Shown: piece after piece, positions 55,680-64,000 of the stretch
Layout: each line of letters starts with the position of its first letter
Numbering within the stretch: the stretch's first letter is position 1
Assembly (NCBI RefSeq): GCF_013322225.1
Contig: NZ_JAAMFB010000018.1
Location: 1 to 64,000, forward strand
From: Agrobacterium larrymoorei
GTDB lineage: Bacteria; Pseudomonadota; Alphaproteobacteria; Rhizobiales; Rhizobiaceae
Direction of reading: 5' to 3'
Length of the DNA: 64,000 bases
Made by a program: the position numbers and the translations under genes
The notes under the pieces: model-generated
The model's input: the letters and a program-made list of their open reading frames with translations, nothing else
Databases searched by the model: none
Told to the model about the DNA's origin: nothing

Positions 55680-58600
55680 ATGAATATTCTGATTCGACTG
55701 TTGAAGTGGTTGGTTTACGCAGCGTTCGCTAGCGTGGTGTTGCTGGTGCTTGTCGTTCTGTTCATCGGCTTCACCTCAACCGGCGCAAATATCGTGGCCG
55801 ATCAGGTATCGAAACTCGCCTCTACGCCGGATCAAACCATCACTATCACGCCGCCGCGCGGTCTGTTGACGGGCGATCTGCGGCTGGACAGCGTTACTCT
55901 TGCGGATCGCGATGGTGTCTATGCGCGCATCGAAGGCATCGAGCTTGACTGGTCACCGCTCGATCTGCTTGGAGGCACCTTTCACGCCGAGCGCTTGACC
56001 GCTGCCAATGTCGTGTTCGACCGCCCTCCTCTGCCCTCAACGCAGCCTGCTGAACCAAGCTCAGGGAGTTTTTCGCTGCCGGTGGAGGTCTCTGTCGATA
56101 GCCTTTCGCTGCCCAATATAGAACTCGGCGAAAAGCTCGGTGGCCGCGCCTTCAATCTGGCGGCGGAAGGCCGTGGACGGGCAACCGCCGATACGATCAC
56201 CGCTTCGCTCGCCGCATCCCGCAAGGATGAGCAGAACGCGTCGATCAAGGCCGATATCGCCTATATTCCAAACGAAAACGTCCTGAAGCTTCAAGCCCTT
56301 CTGAATGAACCGCAAGGTGGGCTGCTTGCCAATCTCCTGCGTCTTCCCGGTGTTCCGGCGGTTTCCCTGAATCTCAGCGGCGAAGGTCCGCTTTCGGACT
56401 GGTCGGGCAGGCTGGCAGGCACGGTTGCGGGTAACGAAGTCCTGGCGCTCACCGGGCATCACAGCCTTGCAAGCGACGGAACGCGCAAGATCGAATTACA
56501 GGGCGGCGGACAGCCGGATCAGTTGCTACCGCCTCTCGTGCGACAACTCTTCACCGGCGAGACGAAAATCGATCTGGCGGCGACAATCTCGCCGCAGGGC
56601 CGCATCAGTGTCGAAAACGGCGATCTGGAAACCGGCGCGCTGATCCTCACCGCATCGGGCGCTCTTGACCCTCGGGGCCAGAACGATCTTTCCGCCAACC
56701 TCATCGGCACCAACGGTCCAGTGGATTTCCGCCTCCCGGTTGGAGAAAGCGAAGTGCAGGCGTTGGTGGATGGAATCGACCTTACCCTGCGCGGCAATGC
56801 AAACGCCGCCCGGCTCAATACGACCGTCTCTCTGCGCTCGCTGCAAATGCCGCAAGGGCAACTTCAAGGCGTTCGTCTGAATGCCGCCAGCGACGATCTG
56901 AACGTCGCAAGCCGCACGGGTACGGTCCGCACCGCGCTTTCAGTCGAGCAATCCACCCTGACCTCGCCCGATCTGGAACGTGCGGTAAAGGCACCGCTGA
57001 AGCTGAACGCGCCGCTGCGCGTATCGCCGCAATCGATCGCATTCGAAGGCGCAACGCTGGAGAGTGCAAGCATCGGCGGAACCGCAAGCGGTACATACGA
57101 TCTCTCCACCAACAGCATTTCATCCAATCTGCGCCTGTTCGTTCTTCCCGCCGTCCTGCCGCCGGCACTGGCTGAAAAATTCGACACGACCATCGCCATC
57201 GATGGATATGTCAGCAGCGTCATCGGCGGACGCACCATTGTCGAAAACCTCATCGTTAAATCCGGCACGCTCGAAGCCAACGGCAATCTTTCGCTCGAAA
57301 ACGGCAATATCGTTGCCAAGCTTGGCGGTAGACTGCCAGCTTTGGAGAAACTGACGCCACAGGCCGCAGGTGCACTCGGCTTTTCGCTGGAGGCCAATGG
57401 CCCGATCACTGCAGCCGATTTTAGTGCAACATTGAATTCCGAACGCGCCAATCTTGCGGGCCGCGCGCTTGAGGCTCTGAAGGTATCGGCAACCGGCAAG
57501 GCGGATATGAATGCACCGCAAGCCCGGTTCGAAGCCAGCGGGACACTGGACAAGCAAGTGATCGATGTTTCTGCGGCATTGGTACAGACCGACGCCGGGA
57601 CGGCCATACCCGAGCTGAACATCAAGGTCGGCTCCAATGTGCTGACCGGCAACCTGCAACTCACACAGCAGTTCCTGCCATCCGGCGCGCTCAACTTCGA
57701 CTTTCCCGACCTCTCGCTTCTGGCGGCTCTCGCCGCACAACAGGCAAGTGGAGACCTGAAAGGTGATGTTGCGCTGAGCAACGCCGACGGCAAGATTGCG
57801 GCGACGGTTCGCGCCAGCGGCAACTCTATCCGCCAAGGTACGACCACGATCGATGGGCTTTCCGCCGATATCAAGGTGGACGATCTTCAGGCGCTGGCCA
57901 TCAACGGCAATGTCAATGCCAAGACGATTACCGCCGGAGCAGCCAGCATTTCAGGCCTTGTTCTTGGTATCGATCACAGCGGGACGGCCACGACATTCGA
58001 CCTCAATGCCCGCTACGACAATGCGCCGCTGGTGCTCAAAGGTCGTGCCGACACAGGCACCAGCCCGCTGACAGTCGGTATCGACACGTTTACAGCAACG
58101 CCTCGTGGCATTCCCGTGCGGCTGACCGATCCGACTGCCATTGTTGTCAATAACGGAACCGCACGCATTTCCAACCTCACCATCCAGACCGGCAACGGAC
58201 GCGTTGTCGTCAACGGCACGGCGGGCTCGACGCTCGATATCAATGCCGCGATCCGTTCGCTGCCGGCAAACCTCGCAAATGCCTTTTCTCCCGGTCTCGA
58301 TGCGGCAGGTACAATCTCCGGCACCGTCACGGCCAAGGGTGCGGCGTCCGATCCGGCTGTCGATTACGACCTGACCTGGGACAGCGCGGCAGTAAGCCAG
58401 ACCCGCGCTGCGGGCCTCGGCCCACTCGGCATCAAGGCCAATGGCCGCTTTGCTGGCGGCACCCTGCGCCTGGACACGAATGTCGCGGGTCAGGGCGGAC
58501 TGTCGCTTTCCGGTGGCGGTACGCTTGGCATCAGCGGCAATCGCCCACTGTCGATGGCGTTTCGCGGAAATCTGCCCTTCGGCGCAATTGCGGCGCAGAC

Positions 58601-59840
58601 CGCAGCTCAGGGCTTCGATGTCGCAGGCTCGGCAGCGGTCGATATCCGCATAGAGGGCACAGCCAGCGCACCCGCCGTGACTGGCACGATCACAACGGAT
58701 GGAACGCGGGTGACCGATGTTCGCCGCAACCTGACGATCAACAATCTCGGCGCGACTATCACCTTCAATAGGGACGTAGCGACGGTTTCAAGACTGTCGG
58801 GTAGTCTGGCCGGTGGTGGCACGATTTCCGGTTCCGGCACGGTTGGTATAAACCCCGGCTCCGGCTTTCCCGCAGATATCACCGTGACGCTAAACCGTGC
58901 GACCTACAACGATGGCACCCTTTTCACGACGCAGGCCAGTGGAACGCTGACGCTCAAGGGTCCGATCCTGAATTCACCGGTGCTCGGCGGCACGATAACG
59001 CTTGACCGAAGCTCCATAACCATTCCGGAACGCCTTCCAGCGTCGCTGGCGCAGATCGATATCAAACACAAGAACGCCCCGGCTGCGGTCCGCCGTCAGG
59101 ATGCAGAACTAAACGCCGACAAGGGCGGCAGCGGTAGTTCCTCAACCATTGCGCTCGATCTGCAAATCAATGCGCCTAGCGGCATATTCGTGCGTGGACG
59201 CGGTATCGATGCGGAGTTGACCGGTAGCCTGACCGTGCGTGGCACGGCTGCCGACCCACAGGTTTCCGGCGGTTTCGAAATGCGGCGTGGCCGTCTGGAA
59301 ATCCTGACACGTCGTCTGGACTTCACAACGGGCGACATCACCTTCGGCGGCGGGCTCGTGCCGGTCCTGAACATGTCGGCGGATTCGACGGTCGGTGCCA
59401 ATACCGTCACAGTGACGGTCAACGGAAATGCCAACGATCCGGCATTCGCCTTCACATCCTCTCCCGCTCTTCCGCAGGATGAAGTGATGGCGCAGCTGAT
59501 CTTCGGTCAGTCCATGTCGAAACTTTCACCATTGCAGATCGCCCGGCTGGCGGATGCCGCAGGCCAGTTGGCGGGTGGTCGCTCCACCTCGCTGTTCGAT
59601 AGTCTGCGCAGCAATCTCGGCATAGACGACCTCGATATATCAACCGATTCCGAGGGACAGGCCCGTGTCTCGGCTGGTAAATACCTCAACGAGAAAACCT
59701 ATCTCGAACTTCAGCAAAGCGGCGATTCCGGTGCGAAGGCGATCATCAATCTCGATGTCGGCAAGGGCGTCAAGCTGCGCGGTGAGGCAGGCGGCAACGG
59801 GGAAGGTGCCGCAGGTATTTTTTACGAAAAGGAATATTGA
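55680..59840 (+). CDS. tamB: TamB (DUF490), periplasm-spanning AsmA-like protein
   Basis: A 1386-residue protein with one N-terminal membrane anchor (MNILIRLLKWLVYAAF start and a following hydrophobic stretch), a very long beta-rich repetitive body forming a periplasmic groove, and the conserved C-terminal DUF490 domain (GGFEMRRGRLEILTRRLDF; LPQDEVMAQLIFGQSMSKLS) ending in FYEKEY. I prefer the ATG at 55680 to a TTG at 55671. It pairs with tamA. Confidence 0.95.
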   Translation: MNILIRLLKWLVYAAFASVVLLVLVVLFIGFTSTGANIVADQVSKLASTPDQTITITPPRGLLTGDLRLDSVTLADRDGVYARIEGIELDWSPLDLLGGTFHAERLTAANVVFDRPPLPSTQPAEPSSGSFSLPVEVSVDSLSLPNIELGEKLGGRAFNLAAEGRGRATADTITASLAASRKDEQNASIKADIAYIPNENVLKLQALLNEPQGGLLANLLRLPGVPAVSLNLSGEGPLSDWSGRLAGTVAGNEVLALTGHHSLASDGTRKIELQGGGQPDQLLPPLVRQLFTGETKIDLAATISPQGRISVENGDLETGALILTASGALDPRGQNDLSANLIGTNGPVDFRLPVGESEVQALVDGIDLTLRGNANAARLNTTVSLRSLQMPQGQLQGVRLNAASDDLNVASRTGTVRTALSVEQSTLTSPDLERAVKAPLKLNAPLRVSPQSIAFEGATLESASIGGTASGTYDLSTNSISSNLRLFVLPAVLPPALAEKFDTTIAIDGYVSSVIGGRTIVENLIVKSGTLEANGNLSLENGNIVAKLGGRLPALEKLTPQAAGALGFSLEANGPITAADFSATLNSERANLAGRALEALKVSATGKADMNAPQARFEASGTLDKQVIDVSAALVQTDAGTAIPELNIKVGSNVLTGNLQLTQQFLPSGALNFDFPDLSLLAALAAQQASGDLKGDVALSNADGKIAATVRASGNSIRQGTTTIDGLSADIKVDDLQALAINGNVNAKTITAGAASISGLVLGIDHSGTATTFDLNARYDNAPLVLKGRADTGTSPLTVGIDTFTATPRGIPVRLTDPTAIVVNNGTARISNLTIQTGNGRVVVNGTAGSTLDINAAIRSLPANLANAFSPGLDAAGTISGTVTAKGAASDPAVDYDLTWDSAAVSQTRAAGLGPLGIKANGRFAGGTLRLDTNVAGQGGLSLSGGGTLGISGNRPLSMAFRGNLPFGAIAAQTAAQGFDVAGSAAVDIRIEGTASAPAVTGTITTDGTRVTDVRRNLTINNLGATITFNRDVATVSRLSGSLAGGGTISGSGTVGINPGSGFPADITVTLNRATYNDGTLFTTQASGTLTLKGPILNSPVLGGTITLDRSSITIPERLPASLAQIDIKHKNAPAAVRRQDAELNADKGGSGSSSTIALDLQINAPSGIFVRGRGIDAELTGSLTVRGTAADPQVSGGFEMRRGRLEILTRRLDFTTGDITFGGGLVPVLNMSADSTVGANTVTVTVNGNANDPAFAFTSSPALPQDEVMAQLIFGQSMSKLSPLQIARLADAAGQLAGGRSTSLFDSLRSNLGIDDLDISTDSEGQARVSAGKYLNEKTYLELQQSGDSGAKAIINLDVGKGVKLRGEAGGNGEGAAGIFYEKEY

Positions 59841-60055
59841 CCGGAAAAACGGCTGATGATGTTAGTTTTCGTACAAAACGTTTAGATAATAGTCAGTTAT
59901 CATCCCTTTCAGATATTCTTAAACATGATCTTGTAGATGAATTGTTGTTGCCTTGAACATTCCCTCGTGCGTGAGGTGAAACTGCTCTTGTCCGCGCGCA
60001 ACGGCACAACGAATGTCGGGCGAAGCCGTTCGGCATCGATGGAGTTCATCTTCAC

Positions 60056-61834
60056 ATGCTCTCTCTACCTGGAACGCATGCTAAGGCCGTATTAGCCGCC
60101 CTTGAACGATCTCAGGCGATCATCGAATTCGACACGACGGGCAAAATATTGTCCGCCAACGAAAACTTCTGCAAGGCAATGGGCTATTCCGCCGAACAGA
60201 TCGTCGGCAAGCACCACAGCATCTTCTGCGAACCTTCCTACGCCCAAAGCGAGGAATATCGGCAGTTCTGGAAAAGCCTTGCAAACGGTAACTTCGACGC
60301 GCGCCAGTACAAGCGCGTAGACGCGAGGGGGCACGAGGTATGGATTCAGGCGTCCTATAATCCGATTACCGTCGGCGGTCGTGTCCAGAGCGTGGTGAAA
60401 CTGGCGACGGTCATCACCGATACCAAGCTGAAAAGTGCCGAAGATTCGGGCAAGCTGGATGCGATTTCACGCGCGCAGGCCGTCATCGAATTCACGACCA
60501 CCGGCGAAATCCTTACCGCCAACGAAAACTTCCTGAACTGTCTGGGCTACCAGCTGAACGAGATACGCGGCCAGCATCATCGCATGTTCTGTGACGACGC
60601 ATTCCGCAACAGTACGGAATATACGGAATTCTGGAAGCGCCTTGGCGGCGGTGAATTCATTGCCGCCGAGTTCAAGCGCATCGGAAAAGGCGGAAGGGAG
60701 GTCTGGATACAGGCGTCTTACAATCCGATTTTCGATGAGAGCGGCAAGGTCTTGAAGGTCGTAAAATTCGCCACCGATGTGACCGAACGCGTCCGCGCCG
60801 TCGATGAGCTCGCAAAAAGCCTGACCGGACTGGCCAACGGCGATCTGACGCTGACGATCGACAAGCCCTTCATTCCCGCCCTGGAAAAGGTTCGTCAGGA
60901 TTTGAACAGCTCGCTCGGCAAGTTGCAGGAAGCGATGCGCGACGTCTCGGAAAGCGCGGGTGGGATCGCGATCGGATCGCGCGAAGTCAGCGAAGCCTCC
61001 GACAATCTGGCAAAGCGCACCGAACAGCAGGCAGCGGCCGTCGAACAAACCTCCGCTGCATTGAACGAGATTACCCGCACCGTCGCCCAGAACGCGACAC
61101 GCGCCGCCGAATCCGGCGATCTGGTCGCAAAGACCAAGGCCGGAGCCGAGCATTCTGGCGCGGTCGTCGGCAGGGCGATCGAGGCCATGGGCCGGATTTC
61201 GCAGTCCTCCAGCGAAATCGGCAACATCATCAGCGTTATCGACGACATTGCGTTTCAAACCAATTTGCTGGCGCTCAACGCGGGCGTGGAAGCGGCACGC
61301 GCGGGGGAAGCCGGAAAAGGCTTTGCCGTCGTCGCTCAGGAAGTGCGCGAACTCGCTCAACGATCTGCGCAGGCCGCGAAAGAAATCAAGACACTCATCA
61401 ACACGTCGTCCGTGCAGGTGAAGGAAGGAGTCGAGCTCGTGGGCGAAACCGGCGTGGCGCTGAGCAGGATCGTGACGCAGGTGGCGGAGATTAACAGCAA
61501 CGTCGTCGCCATCGTCGAGACCGCACACGAGCAGGCCAGCGGCTTGAAGGAAATCACCAATGCCGTCGGCGCGATGGACCAGAATACCCAGCAGAATGCC
61601 GCCATGGTGGAAGAAACAACAGCTGCCAGCCATAGTCTTGCCCATGAAGCGGATGTTCTTCGCAAACTTCTGACACAGTTTAGATTTGGGAAACCATCTT
61701 CTGTTATGACTGAACGGATGAAGCCGGAAGTACATGTCCCGGTTGTTCGTACACCAGGCAGGATGCCGAAGTCCGGATACGCAAGCGTCGGTGCGCTTGC
61801 ACTGGCCCAGAACAAGGATTGGGAAGAATTCTGA
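60056..61834 (+). CDS. Soluble methyl-accepting chemotaxis protein with two PAS domains
   Basis: A 592-residue chemoreceptor with no membrane helix. Two similar PAS domains lie at about 12-125 and 134-247, each with GxHHxxFC ([20 protein letters not shown]) and [14 protein letters not shown]-like linker leads to the signalling domain with the hairpin tip [24 protein letters not shown] (split over the tip). The C-terminus is DWEEF, a CheR-tethering pentapeptide. It probably senses an internal or redox signal. cheW overlaps its stop by one base. Confidence 0.94.
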   Translation: MLSLPGTHAKAVLAALERSQAIIEFDTTGKILSANENFCKAMGYSAEQIVGKHHSIFCEPSYAQSEEYRQFWKSLANGNFDARQYKRVDARGHEVWIQASYNPITVGGRVQSVVKLATVITDTKLKSAEDSGKLDAISRAQAVIEFTTTGEILTANENFLNCLGYQLNEIRGQHHRMFCDDAFRNSTEYTEFWKRLGGGEFIAAEFKRIGKGGREVWIQASYNPIFDESGKVLKVVKFATDVTERVRAVDELAKSLTGLANGDLTLTIDKPFIPALEKVRQDLNSSLGKLQEAMRDVSESAGGIAIGSREVSEASDNLAKRTEQQAAAVEQTSAALNEITRTVAQNATRAAESGDLVAKTKAGAEHSGAVVGRAIEAMGRISQSSSEIGNIISVIDDIAFQTNLLALNAGVEAARAGEAGKGFAVVAQEVRELAQRSAQAAKEIKTLINTSSVQVKEGVELVGETGVALSRIVTQVAEINSNVVAIVETAHEQASGLKEITNAVGAMDQNTQQNAAMVEETTAASHSLAHEADVLRKLLTQFRFGKPSSVMTERMKPEVHVPVVRTPGRMPKSGYASVGALALAQNKDWEEF

Positions 61835-62310
61835 TGGCAACGATTAATTCTACGAACTTCGGCGGCGATACTCTGGAAATCATCGCGTTTCGTCTGCACG
61901 ATCAGGAGTTCTGCGTCAAAACCACCACGATCCGCGAAATCCGTGGCTGGGCACCGTCGACCCCGATCCCGCATGCACCGAAAGACGTTATTGGCGTCAT
62001 GAACCTGCGCGGTTCCGTCATTCCGATCATCGATCTTGCCTACAAGCTCGGCATGAAGAGCACGGTTGCCAACGAGCGCAGCGCCATCGTTGTTGCAGAA
62101 GTACACAACATGGTCATCGGCATGCTGGTAGACCGCGTATCCGACATTCTGACCATACCTGCAAATCAGGTTCAGCCAGTGCCTGAAGTCTCCGCTTCAT
62201 TCGACAAATCGTTTTCCGAAGGCATCATCGCCAATGAGCACGGCATGATCTGCTTCCTCAATCTCGCAAAGATGTTCAAGGGCACGGATCTCGAAGATCT
62301 GGCAGCCTAA
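61834..62310 (+). CDS. cheW: Chemotaxis coupling protein CheW
   Basis: A 158-residue CheW that links receptors to the CheA kinase. It has EIIAFRLHDQEFCVK, GVMNLRGSVIPIIDL and GMLVDRVSDIL, the usual conserved points. The ATG overlaps the receptor stop (TGATG), giving translational coupling with a dedicated receptor. No cheA is present in the window, so it would work with a kinase encoded elsewhere. Confidence 0.95.
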   Translation: MATINSTNFGGDTLEIIAFRLHDQEFCVKTTTIREIRGWAPSTPIPHAPKDVIGVMNLRGSVIPIIDLAYKLGMKSTVANERSAIVVAEVHNMVIGMLVDRVSDILTIPANQVQPVPEVSASFDKSFSEGIIANEHGMICFLNLAKMFKGTDLEDLAA

Positions 62311-62320
62311 GCAGTTGCGC

Positions 62321-62382
62321 GAAAATCGGAATCGATTTTCATAAATCACGATACACAGTTTTAGAGCGTCACACGGCGCTCT
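62321..62382. repeat. Paired hairpins, candidate rhizobial palindromic repeat
   Basis: GAAAATCG-GAAT-CGATTTTC (62321-62340) is a perfect stem-loop, followed by AGAGCG (62363-62368) and CGCTCT (62377-62382). This two-hairpin form recalls abundant intergenic repeats in Rhizobiaceae. It may also end cheW transcription. Repeat status is inference. Confidence 0.4.
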
Positions 62383-62413
62383 GATCACCTGTTTCCAAGA
62401 CTATCTTATCTTG

Positions 62414-62449
62414 AACACGCTGCATGGCTGACCCATGCGGCGTGTTTTT
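62414..62449 (+). terminator. Strong terminator between cheW and the next receptor
   Basis: AACACGC-T-GCATGG (62414-62427) pairs with CCATGC-G-GCGTGTT (62433-62446) with one T-G pair, followed by a T-run. The remaining sequence to 62653 is AT-rich and probably holds the promoter of the next gene; no clear hexamers are claimed. Confidence 0.88.
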
Positions 62450-62653
62450 GCTTTCAAGCGTCGTATACAACCACTGATTTCCAAAGTATTGTTTCCAGAC
62501 TCAATACACGTAAACGTAGTTTTAATATTATTGCTATCTAATATTCTTAATAAGAAAAGCGATGCGCATACAATCATTGAAATATGGACTTCTTTAACGC
62601 TGCGGAACGCGAAACAACGGTGCCGCAGCATTTTCAGCGAGTTTGGAGGTTAC

Positions 62654-64000
62654 ATGCTCTGGCTGGGAAAAAACACGGATACCCGCAATATTTTGAATGC
62701 CTTCTCGACGTCCCAGGCAATGATCGAGTTCGATTTGGCAGGAAACATCCTGACAGCAAACAAAAATTTCTGCGCGGCTCTGGGCTACGACCTGACGGAA
62801 ATCGTCGGAAAGCATCACCGCATTTTCTGTGACAGCGATTTTGTGGCATCGCCGGACTACGCCGACTTCTGGCGCGGACTTGGTGAAGGAAAGTTCCGCG
62901 CCGGTGAGTATCAACGCCGACGCAAGGACGGAACGACGATCTGGATCGAGGCATCGTACAACCCCGTCTTCAGGGCTGGCAAACCCTACAAGGTGGTGAA
63001 GCTCGCGACCGACATCACAGAGAAAAAAATCAAGTCGAGGGAAGATAGCGGCAAGCTCGAAGCCATTTCACGCTCGCAGGCGGTCATCGAATTCACGCCG
63101 TCGGGCGATATCATCACCGCCAACGACAACTTCTGCAAAACGCTGAACTACGATCTCACCGAGATAAAAGGCCAGCATCATCGGCTGTTCTGCGACAAGA
63201 CTTACGCTTCGTCTCCCGACTACGCGGAGTTCTGGAAGAGGCTGGCAGCAGGGGAGTTTATTTCCGACGAGTTCGTCCGCTATGGCAAAAACGGCAAGGA
63301 AGTCTGGATTCAGGCTGCCTATAATCCGATCCTCAATGACAAGGGGCAGGTCGTCAAGGTGGTGAAGTTCGCCACCGACGTCACACCACGCATGAGCGCG
63401 ATCACCACGCTCGGTCATGCCCTGAGAGCTCTTGCGGATGGCGACCTGTGCCAGAACCTCGACAAGTCCTTCGTCCCGAGCATGGAAAAGCTGCGCGCGG
63501 ATTTCAACCAGGTCATCGAAACGCTTCGCTCCACGATGCATACGGTAGCCCACAACGCTGCGACAATTGCTTCCGGCTCGGCAGAGATCCGTGTTGCCGC
63601 AGATCAATTGGCACGACGCACCGAACAGCAGGCGGCTTCGCTGGAGGAAAGTGCTGCTGCGCTTGAGCAAATCACCACGACCGTCGCCGATTCCAGCAAA
63701 CGCGCCGATGAGGCGGGTCGGTTGGTGGGCAATACAAAGCACAGCGCGGAGCGCTCCGGCGAAATCGTCCAGCGCGCAATCGGAGCGATGGATGAGATTT
63801 CCCGGTCATCGGGAGAGATCACCAACATCATCGGTGTCATCGACGAAATCGCCTTCCAGACAAACCTGCTTGCCTTGAACGCAGGCGTCGAAGCGGCCCG
63901 CGCCGGTGAAGCAGGCAAGGGCTTTGCCGTAGTCGCGCAAGAGGTACGCGAACTTGCTCAACGCTCCGCAAGTGCCGCAAAGGAGATCAAGCAGCTCATA
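62654..64000 (+). CDS. Second soluble double-PAS chemoreceptor (partial, runs off the window)
   Basis: Open frame from the ATG at 62654 after a GGAGG Shine-Dalgarno, 449 codons to the window end with no stop. It starts [20 protein letters not shown] and carries two PAS domains with [10 protein letters not shown] and [10 protein letters not shown], then the receptor signalling domain through the hairpin tip ([20 protein letters not shown]). It is a clear paralogue of the receptor at 60056, with the same layout and no membrane helix. The CheR pentapeptide, if present, lies beyond the window. Confidence 0.92.
   Translation, partial: MLWLGKNTDTRNILNAFSTSQAMIEFDLAGNILTANKNFCAALGYDLTEIVGKHHRIFCDSDFVASPDYADFWRGLGEGKFRAGEYQRRRKDGTTIWIEASYNPVFRAGKPYKVVKLATDITEKKIKSREDSGKLEAISRSQAVIEFTPSGDIITANDNFCKTLNYDLTEIKGQHHRLFCDKTYASSPDYAEFWKRLAAGEFISDEFVRYGKNGKEVWIQAAYNPILNDKGQVVKVVKFATDVTPRMSAITTLGHALRALADGDLCQNLDKSFVPSMEKLRADFNQVIETLRSTMHTVAHNAATIASGSAEIRVAADQLARRTEQQAASLEESAAALEQITTTVADSSKRADEAGRLVGNTKHSAERSGEIVQRAIGAMDEISRSSGEITNIIGVIDEIAFQTNLLALNAGVEAARAGEAGKGFAVVAQEVRELAQRSASAAKEIKQLI

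Overview
The window looks like an unbroken piece of a main chromosome from a Rhizobiaceae member close to Agrobacterium (A. tumefaciens complex). This rests on GC-rich coding sequence, hemA of the Shemin (ALA synthase) type, the thiC-thiO-thiS-thiG order, an aminoacyl carrier-protein ligase of the kind described from Agrobacterium and Bradyrhizobium, a membrane-anchored CyaC-type cyclase known from Sinorhizobium, and a TetR-RND-NodT efflux operon like ameRABC. I saw no tRNA, rRNA, CRISPR array, insertion sequence or prophage. Species was not tested by any search.

Layout: purC and a TetR regulator (0.2-1.8 kb) precede a complete tripartite RND efflux operon (2-8 kb). Next come efp (minus) and the EF-P lysylation genes epmA-epmB (8.3-11.2 kb), small genes, modABC with a putative Mo-box, and a short ModE-like regulator coupled to a P1/DmpA-type peptidase (11.4-16.4 kb). 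thiC-O-S-G (minus) follows, behind a TPP riboswitch and a hairpin that covers the thiC Shine-Dalgarno (16.5-20.5 kb).

The accessory heart is 20.6-47.5 kb. A tight run encodes a small carrier protein, an acyl-CoA-dehydrogenase-like flavoprotein, an amino acid:carrier-protein ligase, a DUF1839 protein and a GH2/beta-mannosidase-like protein. Then come a large ABC-exporter-like protein whose nucleotide-binding domain has lost its Walker A, Walker B and signature residues and holds a long duplicated insert, a lone cyclic-nucleotide-binding protein, an MBL-fold hydrolase and a CyaC-like redox cyclase. Beyond these lie a methyltransferase, an NDP-sugar dehydrogenase, two glycosyltransferases with a polysaccharide deacetylase, and a seven-gene run joining a peptide-type ABC importer to three more glycosyltransferases. 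Inference: part of this region may make, modify or export an aminoacylated glycan or peptide-like product; the product is unknown.

The right end (47.5-64 kb) holds an FAD monooxygenase, a PAP2 phosphatase, dxr, zinT with a Zur-like box, hemA with a well-placed FNR/FixK box and a leader with competing hairpins, a glycine-zipper lipoprotein, tamA-tamB, and two soluble double-PAS chemoreceptors around a cheW. The second receptor runs off the window end.
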